In this document: one piece after another, positions 17,279 through 27,600 of the stretch | How positions within the stretch are numbered: the first letter of the stretch is position 1 | Layout of the letters: each line of letters begins with the position of its first letter | Source: Methanobacteriaceae archaeon UBA349 | GTDB taxonomy: Archaea; Methanobacteriota; Methanobacteria; Methanobacteriales; Methanobacteriaceae | Direction: 5' to 3' | Assembly: GCA_002509745.1 (NCBI GenBank) | Contig: DAWK01000059.1 | Location: 3,075 to 36,532 of the forward strand | DNA length: 33,458 nucleotides | Position numbers and translations under genes: made by a program | The notes under the pieces: generated by a model | What the model saw: the letters and a program-made list of their open reading frames with translations, nothing else | Told to the model about the DNA's origin: nothing | Databases searched by the model: none

Positions 17279-18511
17279 ATGGTTAATGAATTTTTAAAGA
17301 TAATCGAAGTTCCAGAAGTTGAAAAAATTTTAGAAAATCTTTTTAATAATCTTTTTTCAATTCAAAAATCAGAATATGTTGAATTGGAAGGTGCTCATCA
17401 CAGGGTTCTTTCTGAAGATATTTATGCTACAATTGATTTACCCCCCTTCGACCGGGCATCTAAAGATGGTTATGCAGTACATGCACCTGATACCTTTGGA
17501 GCTAGTGAAGAAAATCCAGTTGTTTTAAATCTTTTAGAAGTAATTGAGGCTGGTCAAAAACCCCAAAAAGAAATTAAGCCCGGATTTTGTTCAGTAATAA
17601 ATACTGGTGCACCTCTTCCTAAAATGGCCAGTGGCGTGGTTATGGTTGAATATACGGAAATAAAAGACAATAAAGTTTATATCTATCGCCCAGCTACGCA
17701 TGGTCAGTTTATAACTAAAAAAGGGACAGATATTAAAGAAGGAGAATTACTTCTATCTTATGGTACTTTCATTAGCTCCGACAAAATGGGAGTTTTAAGT
17801 GCTATGGGATTGAATAAAATCCCGGTTCAGGAAAAAATCAAGGTGGCCATAATTTCTACGGGTAAAGAACTGGTTAATTCTGGCCAGAATTTGAAATATG
17901 GTCAGATATTTGATGTAAATTCTTATTCTTTACAAAGTGCAGTACTATCTTGTGGTGCAGAGCCATTATGGTTAGGTGTTGTCCCAGATAATTATGAGGG
18001 ATTAGCAGATTCCATTAAGAATGCTCTAAAAGAATGTAATATAATTTTAACTTCCGGCAGCACTTCGGCGGGCACTGGAGATGTTTTAAAGCAAGTCATT
18101 GAGGACATGGGTGAAGTATTGGTGCATGGTATTTCAGTTAAACCAGGTAAACCAACAATTATAGGAAAAATAGATGAAAAAATTGTAATTGGCCTTCCAG
18201 GATATCCAGTAGCTGCTTTAATGATATTCCAAATATTTTTAGCTTCACATATTCGTCAGTTGGGTGGTTTACAATCAGATGATTCTATTAAAACAGTAAA
18301 TTATCCTATTGAAGGAAGATTTTACTCTTCTAGAGGTAGATTACACTACGCCCTTGTAAAAATAATTGATGGTAAAGTTCATCCTATTTTAAAAGATTCT
18401 GGTGCTATAACAGCTCTGGCTGAGGCCCAAGGTTATATTAAAATCCCCAAAAATGTGGAAATTATAACTGAGGGAATTGAAGTTGAAGTTGTGCTCTTTG
18501 ACAGATCCTAA
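17279..18511 (+). CDS. moeA: Molybdopterin molybdenumtransferase MoeA
   Basis: Inserts molybdate or tungstate into adenylylated molybdopterin; in methanogens this supplies formylmethanofuran dehydrogenase and formate dehydrogenase. The 410-residue length is normal. Recognisable blocks are DLPPFDRASKDGYAVHAPDT, VINTGAPLPKMASGVVMVEYTE, the domain III MoCF fold with VAIISTGKELV and ILTSGSTSAGTGD, VKPGKPTIIG and GLPGYPVAAL, then the C-terminal domain IV barrel. The binding site before the ATG is weak (GAAGG). The gene is alone, with oligo-T tracts directly after it. Confidence 0.95.
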   Translation: MVNEFLKIIEVPEVEKILENLFNNLFSIQKSEYVELEGAHHRVLSEDIYATIDLPPFDRASKDGYAVHAPDTFGASEENPVVLNLLEVIEAGQKPQKEIKPGFCSVINTGAPLPKMASGVVMVEYTEIKDNKVYIYRPATHGQFITKKGTDIKEGELLLSYGTFISSDKMGVLSAMGLNKIPVQEKIKVAIISTGKELVNSGQNLKYGQIFDVNSYSLQSAVLSCGAEPLWLGVVPDNYEGLADSIKNALKECNIILTSGSTSAGTGDVLKQVIEDMGEVLVHGISVKPGKPTIIGKIDEKIVIGLPGYPVAALMIFQIFLASHIRQLGGLQSDDSIKTVNYPIEGRFYSSRGRLHYALVKIIDGKVHPILKDSGAITALAEAQGYIKIPKNVEIITEGIEVEVVLFDRS

Positions 18512-18728
18512 ATATTATTTACTTTTTTAAATTTTACTTAAATTTTGTTTTTTATTTTTTTTAAAGCCTATTTTTCTATTTTTGTTTATTAAAATAATAA
18601 AAAAATATTTACTGAACCTTTTTTTAAATTGAATAAGTAAAACAACAAACAAAAAAATAAAAAGAATATGAGATGCAATTAAATAAAATCAAAAATGAAA
18701 TCAGATGAAAATATTATTCAATTTCTTT
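18512..18728. terminator. Bidirectional oligo-T terminators between moeA and cbiJ
   Basis: The 217-base convergent spacer is strand-asymmetric. The left half (18520-18590) has T runs of six to eight on the plus strand, ending moeA transcripts. The right half (18597-18665) has matching A runs, that is U tracts for the minus-strand cbiJ transcript. No G+C-rich hairpin is present, as expected for factor-assisted or U-tract archaeal termination. Confidence 0.55.
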
Positions 18729-19538
18729 TTAAAGCTTTTTCTGAAGTTCTTTAATGGTATTGACCACTGAATTTTTATTTAATTCTTTTATTTTGGGCCT
18801 AATTATCAATACCACTTCAAGACCTAGCTCCAGAGCAGCATCTATCTTACCGGGAACTCCTCCAGTTTCTCCACTTTCTTTGGTGATAATAACTCCAACA
18901 TCATATTCCCTCATCAACGCCTGATTGAATTCTTTAGAGAAAGTGCCTTGCATGGCCACAATATTTTTTCCAGAAATCCCTATTTCCTCACAAATACCAA
19001 TGGAAGTAGTATTGGGTAAAACCCTCACTATTAATTGGGTTAAGGGAACACTTTTTAGAATTGATTTTATGGTAGAAACACCGGCCAGATGTAAAACTTT
19101 CTTTTCATTATTTTTTATAATGCTCTTGGCAAATTGGCCGGCTTCCTCAAATGAATTGACAATGTGGATCCCTTCAACATTAAAATAATTAATTGAAGGC
19201 CTTTCAAAGCGAATATATTTAATTGAAGCCTTTTTTGATGCATTGATGGCATTGGTGGTAGCCTGGGTTGCGAAGGGGTGGGTAGCATCTATTAAAATTT
19301 TCACATCTTTTTTTTGAATTAAATTTACAAGTTCATCTGCCTCAAGTGGTCGAGATATGACCTCATCTGCCCCTGCTTTTTTAGCTAGAATGGCCCCATA
19401 ACTGGTGGTGGTGGAGGCCAAAATATTAAAATGTGTTTCTTCATTAGAATTGCTTTTGAAAGAACTTTCATTGTTTATAGAAAGCATTTCAATGATTTTA
19501 ATAGCATCTTTTGTCCCGGCCATCACCAAAATATTCAT
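18729..19538 (-). CDS. cbiJ: Cobalt-precorrin-6A reductase
   Basis: NAD(P)H-dependent reduction of cobalt-precorrin-6A in anaerobic cobalamin-type corrinoid synthesis; methanogens need the corrinoid for methyl transfer by Mtr. It has 269 residues. The CobK/CbiJ pattern includes the opening NILVMAGTKDA, VKILIDATHPFATQATTNA, YIRFERPS, HLAGVSTIK, RVLPNTTSIG, IVAMQGTFSKEFN and ITKESGETGG. A Ser/Asn-rich insert of about 12 residues near 27-38 is unusual. Its ATG immediately follows the stop codon of the P-type ATPase with zero spacing and AAGG upstream, so the two are cotranscribed although no functional link is known. Confidence 0.93.
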   Translation of the reverse strand: MNILVMAGTKDAIKIIEMLSINNESSFKSNSNEETHFNILASTTTSYGAILAKKAGADEVISRPLEADELVNLIQKKDVKILIDATHPFATQATTNAINASKKASIKYIRFERPSINYFNVEGIHIVNSFEEAGQFAKSIIKNNEKKVLHLAGVSTIKSILKSVPLTQLIVRVLPNTTSIGICEEIGISGKNIVAMQGTFSKEFNQALMREYDVGVIITKESGETGGVPGKIDAALELGLEVVLIIRPKIKELNKNSVVNTIKELQKKL

Positions 19539-22055
19539 CTAATCAAACCTTGCCACGATTTTTTCACTAATTAATATAATACTGGCCACCAGAACTATTA
19601 AAACCCAGTCAAACCCAGATATGGCAGTTGTTTTAAATATACCTTGTAAGAATGGTATATAAATGACCATTACTTGCAATAAGAATGATGATGCCACTGC
19701 AATTAATAGGAAACGGTTGGAAAATCCAGTTTTGGATTTGCAGTTAAATACATTGAAAATCTGGAACATTACAAATACGGTAAATGCTATAGTTGTAGCT
19801 CTAATGGTGCTCACTCCAATAGAAAGCTCGTAAATGTAAAGAGCCAAAGTTCCTATGGCCATTACTATTCCCGTAAAAATGATCCTTAGCATTGTTTTTC
19901 GAGGCAGTATATTTTCTTTTTCAGGTTTTCTGAGCATAATTCCCTTTTCTGCTGGTTCAACACCTAATGACTGGGCAGGCGGCCCATCCATGATAATGTT
20001 GATCCATAAAATTTGTATGGGATTAAATGGGATGGGCAGGCTCATTATAGATGCAGAAACTATGGTTAAAATAGCTCCTACATTGGTGGAAAGCTGGAAT
20101 TTAACAAATCGACGTATATTGTCATATATTGTTCTACCTTCTTCTATGGCATGTACAATGGTAGCGAAGTTATCATCCTGTAGTATCATGTCTGAGGATT
20201 CTTTGGCCACATCAGTTCCACTGATTCCCATAGAAACACCAATCGATGCTTTTTTAAGTGCAGGGGCGTCATTTACTCCATCACCAGTCATGGAAACTAC
20301 GTTGTCTTTGTTTTGAAGAGCTTCTACAATACGCACTTTTTGTTCAGGGAAAACTCGAGCATATACTTCCACATCTTCCACAATTTCTGCAAATTCCTCA
20401 TCAGAAAGTTTTTCCAGATCATTTCCAGTTAGAACTTTCCCATCTTTTAAAACTCCTATTTCTTTGGCAATGGCGGCAGCAGTATCTCTATGGTCTCCTG
20501 TGATCATTACCACTTTAATACCTGCTTTTTTACAAGTGGCCACAGCTTCAGCTGCTTCTTTTCGTGGAGGATCCATCATACCGGCCAGCCCCACTAAGAT
20601 TAGATTACTTTCCAGAGTTTCTTTGTCTTCTAAATCTTCATCCGGTGCCACCTTCCGGTAAGCCAGTCCTAGAACCCTTAGAGCTTCTCCAGTCATTTCT
20701 TTAAGACTGTTCATGAAGTTTTCTTTATCTGCTTCAGTTAATTCCCGGACCACTTCATCCTCTTCGATGTATTTACACATACTTAAAACGATTTCAGGAG
20801 CCCCTTTAGTGTAAAGATAAATTTCTCCACCTTTTTTATTCAAGGTAGTCATTCTTTTACGGGTACTGTCCAGGGGAATTTCCATTATTCGAGGATAAGT
20901 TTTTTCCAGTTCTTCTCGTGAATAATCTTCCTCTTCAGCATATACTAACAAAGCACCATCAGTTGGGTCTCCAATAACTTTTCCATTGGATAAACTGGCA
21001 TTATTACACAACGCACATACTTCCAGTGCCCTTTCTGATGAATTTAAGCGAGCATCTCTTACAGACATTTTATTTAAGGTTAAAGTTCCGGTTTTGTCAG
21101 TACAAATTACGGTACAGGATCCCAGAGTCTCCACCGCCAGCAGCTTTCTGACCACTGCATTGACCCTAGCCATTCTTTGCATTCCTAGAGCTAAAGTAAG
21201 GGTTAAAATTGCAGGCAATCCTTCAGGAACTGCAGCCACCGCCAGAGATACGGCGGTTAAAAAAGTCTCAACCAGCGGAACTCCTTTGGCCAGCTGTAGG
21301 ATGAATACTCCCACACAAACCACTATGGCAATCAACCCCAGCATTTTTCCCAGGCCAGAAATCTTTTCTTGAAGGGGGGTAGCTGTATCTTCACCTTGTA
21401 ACATTTCTGCAATTTTTCCAATAGAAGTTTGCATTCCTATTTCTACCACTGCACCGATTCCTCGCCCAGATATAACGTCTGAATCCATATAAGCAATCGT
21501 TTCCCTTTCATTTTCGGCCTTTTCTTCATCATATGTCTTAGAAACCGGTAAAGATTCTCCAGTGAGTGATGATTCGTCTATTCTAAGGTCATAACTTTCA
21601 ATTAAACGAATATCTGCAGGTACATTATCTCCTTCTTCAACAACTACTACGTCTCCTCTTGTAAGTTGGGAAGCAGGAATTTTTTCTGTTTTACCGTCAC
21701 GAATAACCACGGCTTCACTTGATATAAGTCCTTTTAATTTTTCCATGGCTTTTTCAGCCTTGTTCTCCTGCAAGAATCCTACAGTAGCATTTAAAATAAC
21801 TACTAACAATATTACTACTGCATCAATGGCATCTCCTACAAAATAGGCTGCCACTGCGGCCACTATTAATAAAATAATTAATATGTCCATAAATTGCAGC
21901 AGGAACTTTTTTACAGGTCCGTCTTTTTTTTCTTCCACTAACTCGTTAGGCCCATATTCTTGGGTCCTTTTTTGAGCCTCAATTGAGTTTAAACCGTTTT
22001 TAGTGGTATTAAGTTCTTTTAATGTTTTTTCAATGCTCTTTTTTTCCCATTTCAT
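19539..22055 (-). CDS. P-type (IIA) cation-transporting ATPase, PMR1/SPCA-like
   Basis: ATP-driven cation pump with 838 residues from the ATG at 22053-22055; a GTG three codons earlier has no better binding site. Landmarks in ORF numbering from that GTG: cation N-domain (1-45), M1-M2, actuator motif TGES (168-171), M4 PEGLP (280-284), phosphorylation site DKTGTLT (Asp323), the nucleotide domain with KGAPE, the hinge TGDGVND, and six C-terminal helices. M6 reads WINIIMDGPPAQSLGVEP, nearly identical to yeast PMR1, including the Asn, Asp and Gln that set Ca/Mn selectivity there. Calcium or manganese is therefore the likely substrate, although many archaeal members are untested. The downstream cbiJ abuts its stop. 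Confidence 0.88.
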   Translation of the reverse strand: MKWEKKSIEKTLKELNTTKNGLNSIEAQKRTQEYGPNELVEEKKDGPVKKFLLQFMDILIILLIVAAVAAYFVGDAIDAVVILLVVILNATVGFLQENKAEKAMEKLKGLISSEAVVIRDGKTEKIPASQLTRGDVVVVEEGDNVPADIRLIESYDLRIDESSLTGESLPVSKTYDEEKAENERETIAYMDSDVISGRGIGAVVEIGMQTSIGKIAEMLQGEDTATPLQEKISGLGKMLGLIAIVVCVGVFILQLAKGVPLVETFLTAVSLAVAAVPEGLPAILTLTLALGMQRMARVNAVVRKLLAVETLGSCTVICTDKTGTLTLNKMSVRDARLNSSERALEVCALCNNASLSNGKVIGDPTDGALLVYAEEEDYSREELEKTYPRIMEIPLDSTRKRMTTLNKKGGEIYLYTKGAPEIVLSMCKYIEEDEVVRELTEADKENFMNSLKEMTGEALRVLGLAYRKVAPDEDLEDKETLESNLILVGLAGMMDPPRKEAAEAVATCKKAGIKVVMITGDHRDTAAAIAKEIGVLKDGKVLTGNDLEKLSDEEFAEIVEDVEVYARVFPEQKVRIVEALQNKDNVVSMTGDGVNDAPALKKASIGVSMGISGTDVAKESSDMILQDDNFATIVHAIEEGRTIYDNIRRFVKFQLSTNVGAILTIVSASIMSLPIPFNPIQILWINIIMDGPPAQSLGVEPAEKGIMLRKPEKENILPRKTMLRIIFTGIVMAIGTLALYIYELSIGVSTIRATTIAFTVFVMFQIFNVFNCKSKTGFSNRFLLIAVASSFLLQVMVIYIPFLQGIFKTTAISGFDWVLIVLVASIILISEKIVARFD

Positions 22056-22261
22056 AATTAACACTCTTTAATTGGGGATATTAATTGATAATAGTCAAAT
22101 TTAAAAAAATATTTTTGATTTTATTTATTTTGATTTCCAGATTTCTTTAATTATTAATTTATATTGTTTATATAATTAATTGATAATATTATCAAGTTAT
22201 TTGATATTTTAGGATTTATTTGTATTAATTAACTTCTAAGTATAGGTTCTATATAAAAAAA

Positions 22262-22304
22262 TAGCAAAATAAAAAAATTGTTTTATTTATCAAAATAAAA
22301 AAAA
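22262..22304 (-). terminator. Tandem oligo-T terminators of the UPF0146 gene
   Basis: The plus strand shows a repeated unit, TAGCAAAATAAAAAAA (22262-22277) and TATCAAAATAAAAAAAA (22288-22304). On the minus strand each reads as a seven- or eight-base U tract downstream of the UPF0146 stop at 22336. Another A run lies at 22255-22261. The 271-base spacer otherwise holds the promoter side of the P-type ATPase gene. Confidence 0.5.
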
Positions 22305-22335
22305 CATTCAATTAAATAAATTCAATAAATATAAC

Positions 22336-22719
22336 TTAAGGATAAACATAAAAAACGGCCTTTTTATAATTTACTAGTCGCATTTTCTGCCGGGTATTTA
22401 TAGTGTCTCCACTTAGAGGTTTAATAATCAATATAGCACCTATATTCTGAGCTAGATCCATAATTGTTTGGTGCAGTTCCATGGGGGGCCTAACTGAATA
22501 AATAATACTAGCACCATCATAAACTCTTAAGTTTGGCTGGGTTATATCATCCTGAATTATATCTCTATGGGAAGGTTTAATATCAGTTAAAATAATATTC
22601 ATTTTAGAATGTTTTTGAAGGTTGGCAGCAACTTCCAAAAATTTGCCTGCCCCCACCTCTACTATTTTATCAGAGGGAGTACATTGGTTTATAATATATG
22701 ATGCAAGATCTTTCCACAT
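22336..22719 (-). CDS. UPF0146 family protein (methyltransferase-like fold)
   Basis: A 127-residue archaeal protein of the UPF0146 family, function unknown. The motif KIVEVGAGKFLEVAANL resembles SAM-binding motif I, and ILTDIKP resembles the acidic motif II; YDGASIIYSVRPPMELH and ILIIKPLSGD follow. The fold is that of a small Rossmann-like methyltransferase, but it lacks a clear substrate domain. The frame is open 126 bases further upstream, but the ATG at 22717-22719 (MWKDLASYI) is chosen because GGTGAT precedes it and because the longer version would overlap rimI head-on. A minus-strand TTATAA at about 22742-22747 would give an almost leaderless transcript. Confidence 0.8.
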   Translation of the reverse strand: MWKDLASYIINQCTPSDKIVEVGAGKFLEVAANLQKHSKMNIILTDIKPSHRDIIQDDITQPNLRVYDGASIIYSVRPPMELHQTIMDLAQNIGAILIIKPLSGDTINTRQKMRLVNYKKAVFYVYP

Positions 22720-22738
22720 GCTATCACCGGAGATAGAA

Positions 22739-23233
22739 ATGATTATAAGGGAATTCAGACTTTCAGACCTTAAAAAGGTCGTAGAAATCGAAGAAATGTC
22801 TTTTGACGAACCATACCCTCCTAGCATCTTGAAAGATATTTTCAATCTTGGTGCAGGATTTTTAGTGGCTCAAGAAGATAATATAATTGTAGGGTATATT
22901 ATATTTTGGATTAGATTTGAGGATGAAGGTCATATCATTTCTCTGGCGGTGGATAAAAAATACCGTCGTAACTGTGTGGGTAAGAAACTTTTAGGAATGT
23001 CCATAGAAATGTTTCAGAAATTTAATATGAAAAACATTAAATTAGAAGTAAGATATGAAAATAAAGGGGCCATTAAATTTTACAAAACCATGGGTTTTTA
23101 TGAAGATAAAATAATGCCCGGTTACTATGAGGACGGGGAAAATGCAGTTATAATGAACTTGCCACTGGAAAAAGAACTTTCCTATTCCAAGAATAAATCT
23201 AGGAGCAATAAATCTAATAAATGGATGGATTAA
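22739..23233 (+). CDS. rimI: N-alpha-acetyltransferase of the RimI/ArdA type (GNAT)
   Basis: GNAT-fold acetyltransferase with 164 residues, related to RimI and the archaeal Nat that acetylates protein N-termini. Visible are the strand ISLAVDKKYRRNCVGKKLL containing the acetyl-CoA loop R-x-x-x-x-G-x-G/K, then LEVRYENKGAIKFYKTMGF with the family Asn and Tyr, and the closing YYEDGENAVIM. The ATG at 22739 is chosen because GGAGAT at 22729-22734 precedes it; the open frame extends upstream but would run through the UPF0146 gene. A TATA candidate, TTTATAATATA (22688-22698), lies inside that gene. The C-terminal 20 residues are Lys/Ser/Asn-rich. Confidence 0.88.
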   Translation: MIIREFRLSDLKKVVEIEEMSFDEPYPPSILKDIFNLGAGFLVAQEDNIIVGYIIFWIRFEDEGHIISLAVDKKYRRNCVGKKLLGMSIEMFQKFNMKNIKLEVRYENKGAIKFYKTMGFYEDKIMPGYYEDGENAVIMNLPLEKELSYSKNKSRSNKSNKWMD

Positions 23234-23448
23234 TATCTGAAATAAAATATCTGAGATTTTAATAGTAGAGATTATAACTAGGAATATAACTAAATATTAA
23301 CTAATGAATTAATTAAATTATAATTATTATAAAAAATACATACTACTAAAATACTAATTATTAGATTATTTGGATTATAGTCCACTGAAATTCATGTCAA
23401 ATATATTAAAAATCAAATTATCTACTACTTATCAATTATGGTGATTAA

Positions 23449-24531
23449 ATGGTAAAAGAGGCAAAACTTGCTTTAGAGGACGGAACTATTCTCACAGGAG
23501 AAAGTTTTGGTTATGAAACAATAAAAACAGGAGAAGTGGTATTTGCCACTGGAATGACCGGCTATGTTGAATCCCTCACGGATCCTTCCTATAAAGGCCA
23601 AATTTTAATGACAACTTATCCATTGCAGGGTAACTATGGTATAAGTCCTGAATGGTATCAGTCAGAAAGTATTAAGGCCGAAGGATTCATTGTAAGGGAA
23701 GAATGTATTCATCCTTCCCATAGTCTTTCTGAGAAGGGATTGTCTGACTTTTTATCTGAATTTAAAATTCCAGGAATTGGTGGAATTGACACTAGGGCAT
23801 TAACCATCAAAATAAGAGAAAGAGGAACCATGAAAGGGGCATTGGCCACAACTGAAGTCTCTGATGAGGAATTATTAGAAATGGCTATTTCTCAAAAAGA
23901 TATCACTGAAATTGATTTGGTGGATGAGGTTTGTGTTAAAGAACCAAAAATCTTTGGAAAAGATTATCCTGAAAGAGTTGTTATTGTTGATTGTGGAATA
24001 AAAAACAACAGTATCAATGCTCTTTTAAAAAGAGAAGCGGGAGTAGTTGTTTTACCATATAATACGAATATTAAAGATATTCTGGATTACGATCCTGATG
24101 CAGTTCTCATATCAAGCGGTCCGGGAGACCCTAATCGGGTTAAAGATGCTATAAATGTTATTCCAAAGCTTGCTGAGCGATTACCTGTATTTGGTATATG
24201 TTTGGGTCAGCAGTTAATTTCTCTGGCATTTGGGGCAAAAATTTATAAGATGAAATTTGGCCATCGGGGAACTAACCAGCCGGTTAAGGATTTAAAAACT
24301 GGAAAAGTATCTATAACTTCTCAGAATCATGGTTTTTCTGTAGATCCAGATTCTATTACTAATAAACCTATAAATGTCACTCAAATTAACTTAAATGATG
24401 GTACCGTCGAGGGAATAGAGCATGAAGAACTACCGGTAAGTAGTGTGCAGTATCACCCAGAAGCAGGGCCTGGCCCGCATGATACCGACTATGCATTTGA
24501 TAGATTTGTCAAAGTTATGAGGGATTACTAG
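23449..24531 (+). CDS. carA: Carbamoyl-phosphate synthase small subunit
   Basis: Glutamine amidotransferase subunit that supplies ammonia for carbamoyl phosphate, used in pyrimidine and arginine synthesis. The 360-residue length is standard. The N-terminal CPSase domain has [18 protein letters not shown] and [11 protein letters not shown]. The class I glutaminase domain has GPGDP (225-229), nucleophile Cys251 in FGICLGQQ, and His336 and Glu338 in [16 protein letters not shown] at 23440-23445 supports the ATG at 23449. It is followed by carB after an unusually long spacer with two hairpins. Confidence 0.97.
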   Translation: MVKEAKLALEDGTILTGESFGYETIKTGEVVFATGMTGYVESLTDPSYKGQILMTTYPLQGNYGISPEWYQSESIKAEGFIVREECIHPSHSLSEKGLSDFLSEFKIPGIGGIDTRALTIKIRERGTMKGALATTEVSDEELLEMAISQKDITEIDLVDEVCVKEPKIFGKDYPERVVIVDCGIKNNSINALLKREAGVVVLPYNTNIKDILDYDPDAVLISSGPGDPNRVKDAINVIPKLAERLPVFGICLGQQLISLAFGAKIYKMKFGHRGTNQPVKDLKTGKVSITSQNHGFSVDPDSITNKPINVTQINLNDGTVEGIEHEELPVSSVQYHPEAGPGPHDTDYAFDRFVKVMRDY

Positions 24532-24570
24532 GTTGGAAAAACCTTTATTAATCTTTATATTCAGATTAAT
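24530..24570 (+). other. Two tandem hairpins in the carA-carB spacer
   Basis: AGGTT-GGAAA-AACCT (24530-24544) begins within the carA stop codon and is followed by TTTATT. ATTAATCT-(8)-AGATTAAT (24547-24570) follows directly. They could form a partial terminator, a processing site or a pyrimidine-responsive leader for carB. None of these is proven. Confidence 0.45.
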
Positions 24571-24664
24571 TATCATTTAATAAACTAATTTATTAAAATT
24601 CCATAATTATATTTCAATTAATCACTTAAATATGAATAAAAATTATAAAAAACGGGGATCAGGA

Positions 24665-27600
24665 ATGCCTAAGGATCAAAATATAAAAAAAGTACTCATA
24701 ATTGGGTCTGGACCCATTCAGATAGGTCAGGCTGCTGAGTTTGATTATTCTGGCTCTCAAGCGTGTAAATCATTACAAGAAGAAGGTATTGAAACGGTTC
24801 TGGTAAACAGTAACCCGGCCACTATCATGACTGATATTGACATGGCCGACAGTGTTTATGTGGAACCATTAACACCAGAAATCGTTGCTAAAATCATTGA
24901 AAAGGAAAAACCAGATGCTGTTTTACCTACTATGGGTGGACAAACTGGACTCAATGTAGCCACGGGACTGGAAGAGATTAATGCTCTGGAAGGAATTAAA
25001 GTCTTGGGATCTACTGTAGAAATCATACGAAATGTAGAAGATCGGGACTTATTTGATATTTTCATGAAAGAACTCAATGAGCCAGTGCCCAAAGCTAAAG
25101 CTGTTAAATCACTCGATGAAGCCTTAGAAGCTGTTAAAGAGATTGGCTATCCAGTTATTGTACGACCTGCTTTTACACTAGGTGGTACTGGTGGTGGGGT
25201 GGCCTACAAGGAAGAAGAACTAATTGAAATAGCCACTCGCGGACTGGATATGAGTTTTATTAGCCAAGTACTCATTGATCAATCTGTTATGGGCTGGAAA
25301 GAGTTTGAATATGAGGTGGTACGGGACAAAAATGACACCTGTGTTATTATCTGTAATATGGAAAATATTGATCCTATGGGAATCCACACTGGAGAGAGTA
25401 TAGTAGTAGCTCCTTCCCAGACCCTGAGTGACGTGGACAACCAGATATTAAGAAATGCATCCATTAAGATTATAAGGGCTTTGAAAATCGAGGGTGGATG
25501 TAACATACAGTTTGCCTTTAACCCGGAAACCCGAGAGTACAAAGTAATTGAAGTTAACCCTCGTGTGAGCCGGAGCAGTGCCCTGGCTTCTAAGGCAACG
25601 GGTTACCCTATAGCCAAAATTTCAGCTAAAATCGCCATTGGAATGACCTTAGATGAGATCCAAAACGACATCACCAAGGAAACACCGGCTTCTTTTGAGC
25701 CCACATTGGATTATGTAGTGGCCAAGATACCGCGTTGGCCCTTTGACAAGTTCAAAGGCATAAGTAAGAAAATTGGGGTTCAGATGAAGTCTACTGGTGA
25801 AGTAATGGGCATTGGACGAACTATTGAACAATCACTTCACAAAGCTATCCGTTCTTTAGATATTGGCCGATACGGATTTGAAGAGGTTTCTTTTACCCGG
25901 GACGATCTGGCCAATCCTACTGATGAGCGAATGTTTCAGGTTTACACTGCCTTAAAGCAAGGAACAAGTGTAAATGAAATTCACCATATTACTCAAATTG
26001 ACAAATTTTTCCTATATAAAATATTGAATATTATTAATTTTGAAAAGCAATTAAATGCTGATTCTATTAAAGACCCTAAATTGATGCACAAAGCCAAGAA
26101 AATGGGTTTTGCTGATGCTGAACTTGCTGTAATAACTGGCCTGGAAGAATCAGAAATTAGAAAACTTCGAAAAGATGCTGGAATCGTGCCTACATATAAA
26201 ATGGTAGATACCTGTGCTGCAGAATTTGAAGCTAAAACTCCTTATTATTATGGTACGTATGATATGGAAGATGAAGTTCCAGTTTCCAACGAGCGAAAAA
26301 TTGCTATTATTGGTGCTGGCCCTATAAGGATTGGACAAGGTATTGAATTTGATTATTGCTGTGTACATGCCTCTTTAGCCCTTAAAGATGAAGGGATAGA
26401 AACTATAGTCATTAACAACAATCCTGAAACGGTTAGTACGGATTATGATATTTCTAGCAAGCTCTATTTTGAACCACTCACCTTGGAAGATGTCATGGGC
26501 ATAATGGATAAAGAAAAACCAGAAGGAGTAGTAGTGCAATTCGGAGGGCAGACCTCCATAAACCTAGCAGTGCCATTGGCTGAAGAAGGCGTTAAAATTA
26601 TGGGAACTCCTCACGAGAGTATTGACCGGGTTGAAGACCGAGAACAATTTACTCATGTATTAGAAAAGCTGGAAATACCTCAGGCACCTTATGGAATTGC
26701 TAAATCTTTTGAAGATGCTCGAAAAGTCGCTGAAAGAATAGGATTCCCAGTTCTGGTGAGACCATCTTATGTTCTAGGTGGTCGGGCCATGCAAATTGTC
26801 TATGATGATGACGAACTTCGAGAATACATGAAAGAAGCCGTTAAAATTTCTCCAAAGCATCCGATTCTGGTGGATAAATTTTTGGAAGATGCTATTGAAG
26901 TTGATGTGGATGCTCTCTGTGATGGGGAAGATGTATTCATTGGAGGAATCATGGAACACATTGAAGAAGCGGGAGTTCACTCTGGAGACTCAGCTTGTGT
27001 TATTCCACCACAAAGTATCCCCGAAGATACTTTAAACACTATCAAAGAATATACTCATTATTTGGCCCTGGAATTAGGGGTTGTAGGATTAATGAATATC
27101 CAATACGCTGTAAAAATGGACTCTGATAATGAACCGAAGGTTTACATATTGGAAGCCAACCCACGGGCCAGCCGTACAGTACCCTTTGTTAGTAAAGCAG
27201 TTGGTATTCCGCTGGCCAAAATTGCAGCCTTGCTCATGATTGGCAAAAAACTGGGTGATTTAGGACTTAAGGATGAAATTAAAATCAACCATGTGGCAGT
27301 AAAAGAATCTGTTTTCCCATTCATTAAATTGCCAGAGTCTGATTCAATTTTAGGTCCGGAAATGAAATCTACTGGGGAGAGTATGGGTATTGATGACAAC
27401 TTTGGTCTGGCTTATTATAAGTCTCAGCTTTCAGCCAACATGGATCTTTTAACTGAAGGAAAAGTCTTTATCAGTGTTCGGGATGCAGATAAGGATAAGA
27501 TTCAGGATATTGTAAAGAAAGCTGACGAACTAGGATTTAAAATTGTTGCCACTGTGGGAACAGCTAAAGCAGTGGAGGATGTGGCTGATATTGAAGTCAT

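Noticed and set aside
19855..20661. Several plus-strand open frames opposite the P-type ATPase gene
   Set aside because: They overlap one another and a fully recognisable ATPase; no homology or initiation signals are seen.
22622..22738. Upstream extension of rimI, and the matching extension of the UPF0146 frame to 22845
   Set aside because: Both would run head-on through the other gene; binding sites support the inner ATGs at 22739 and 22719.
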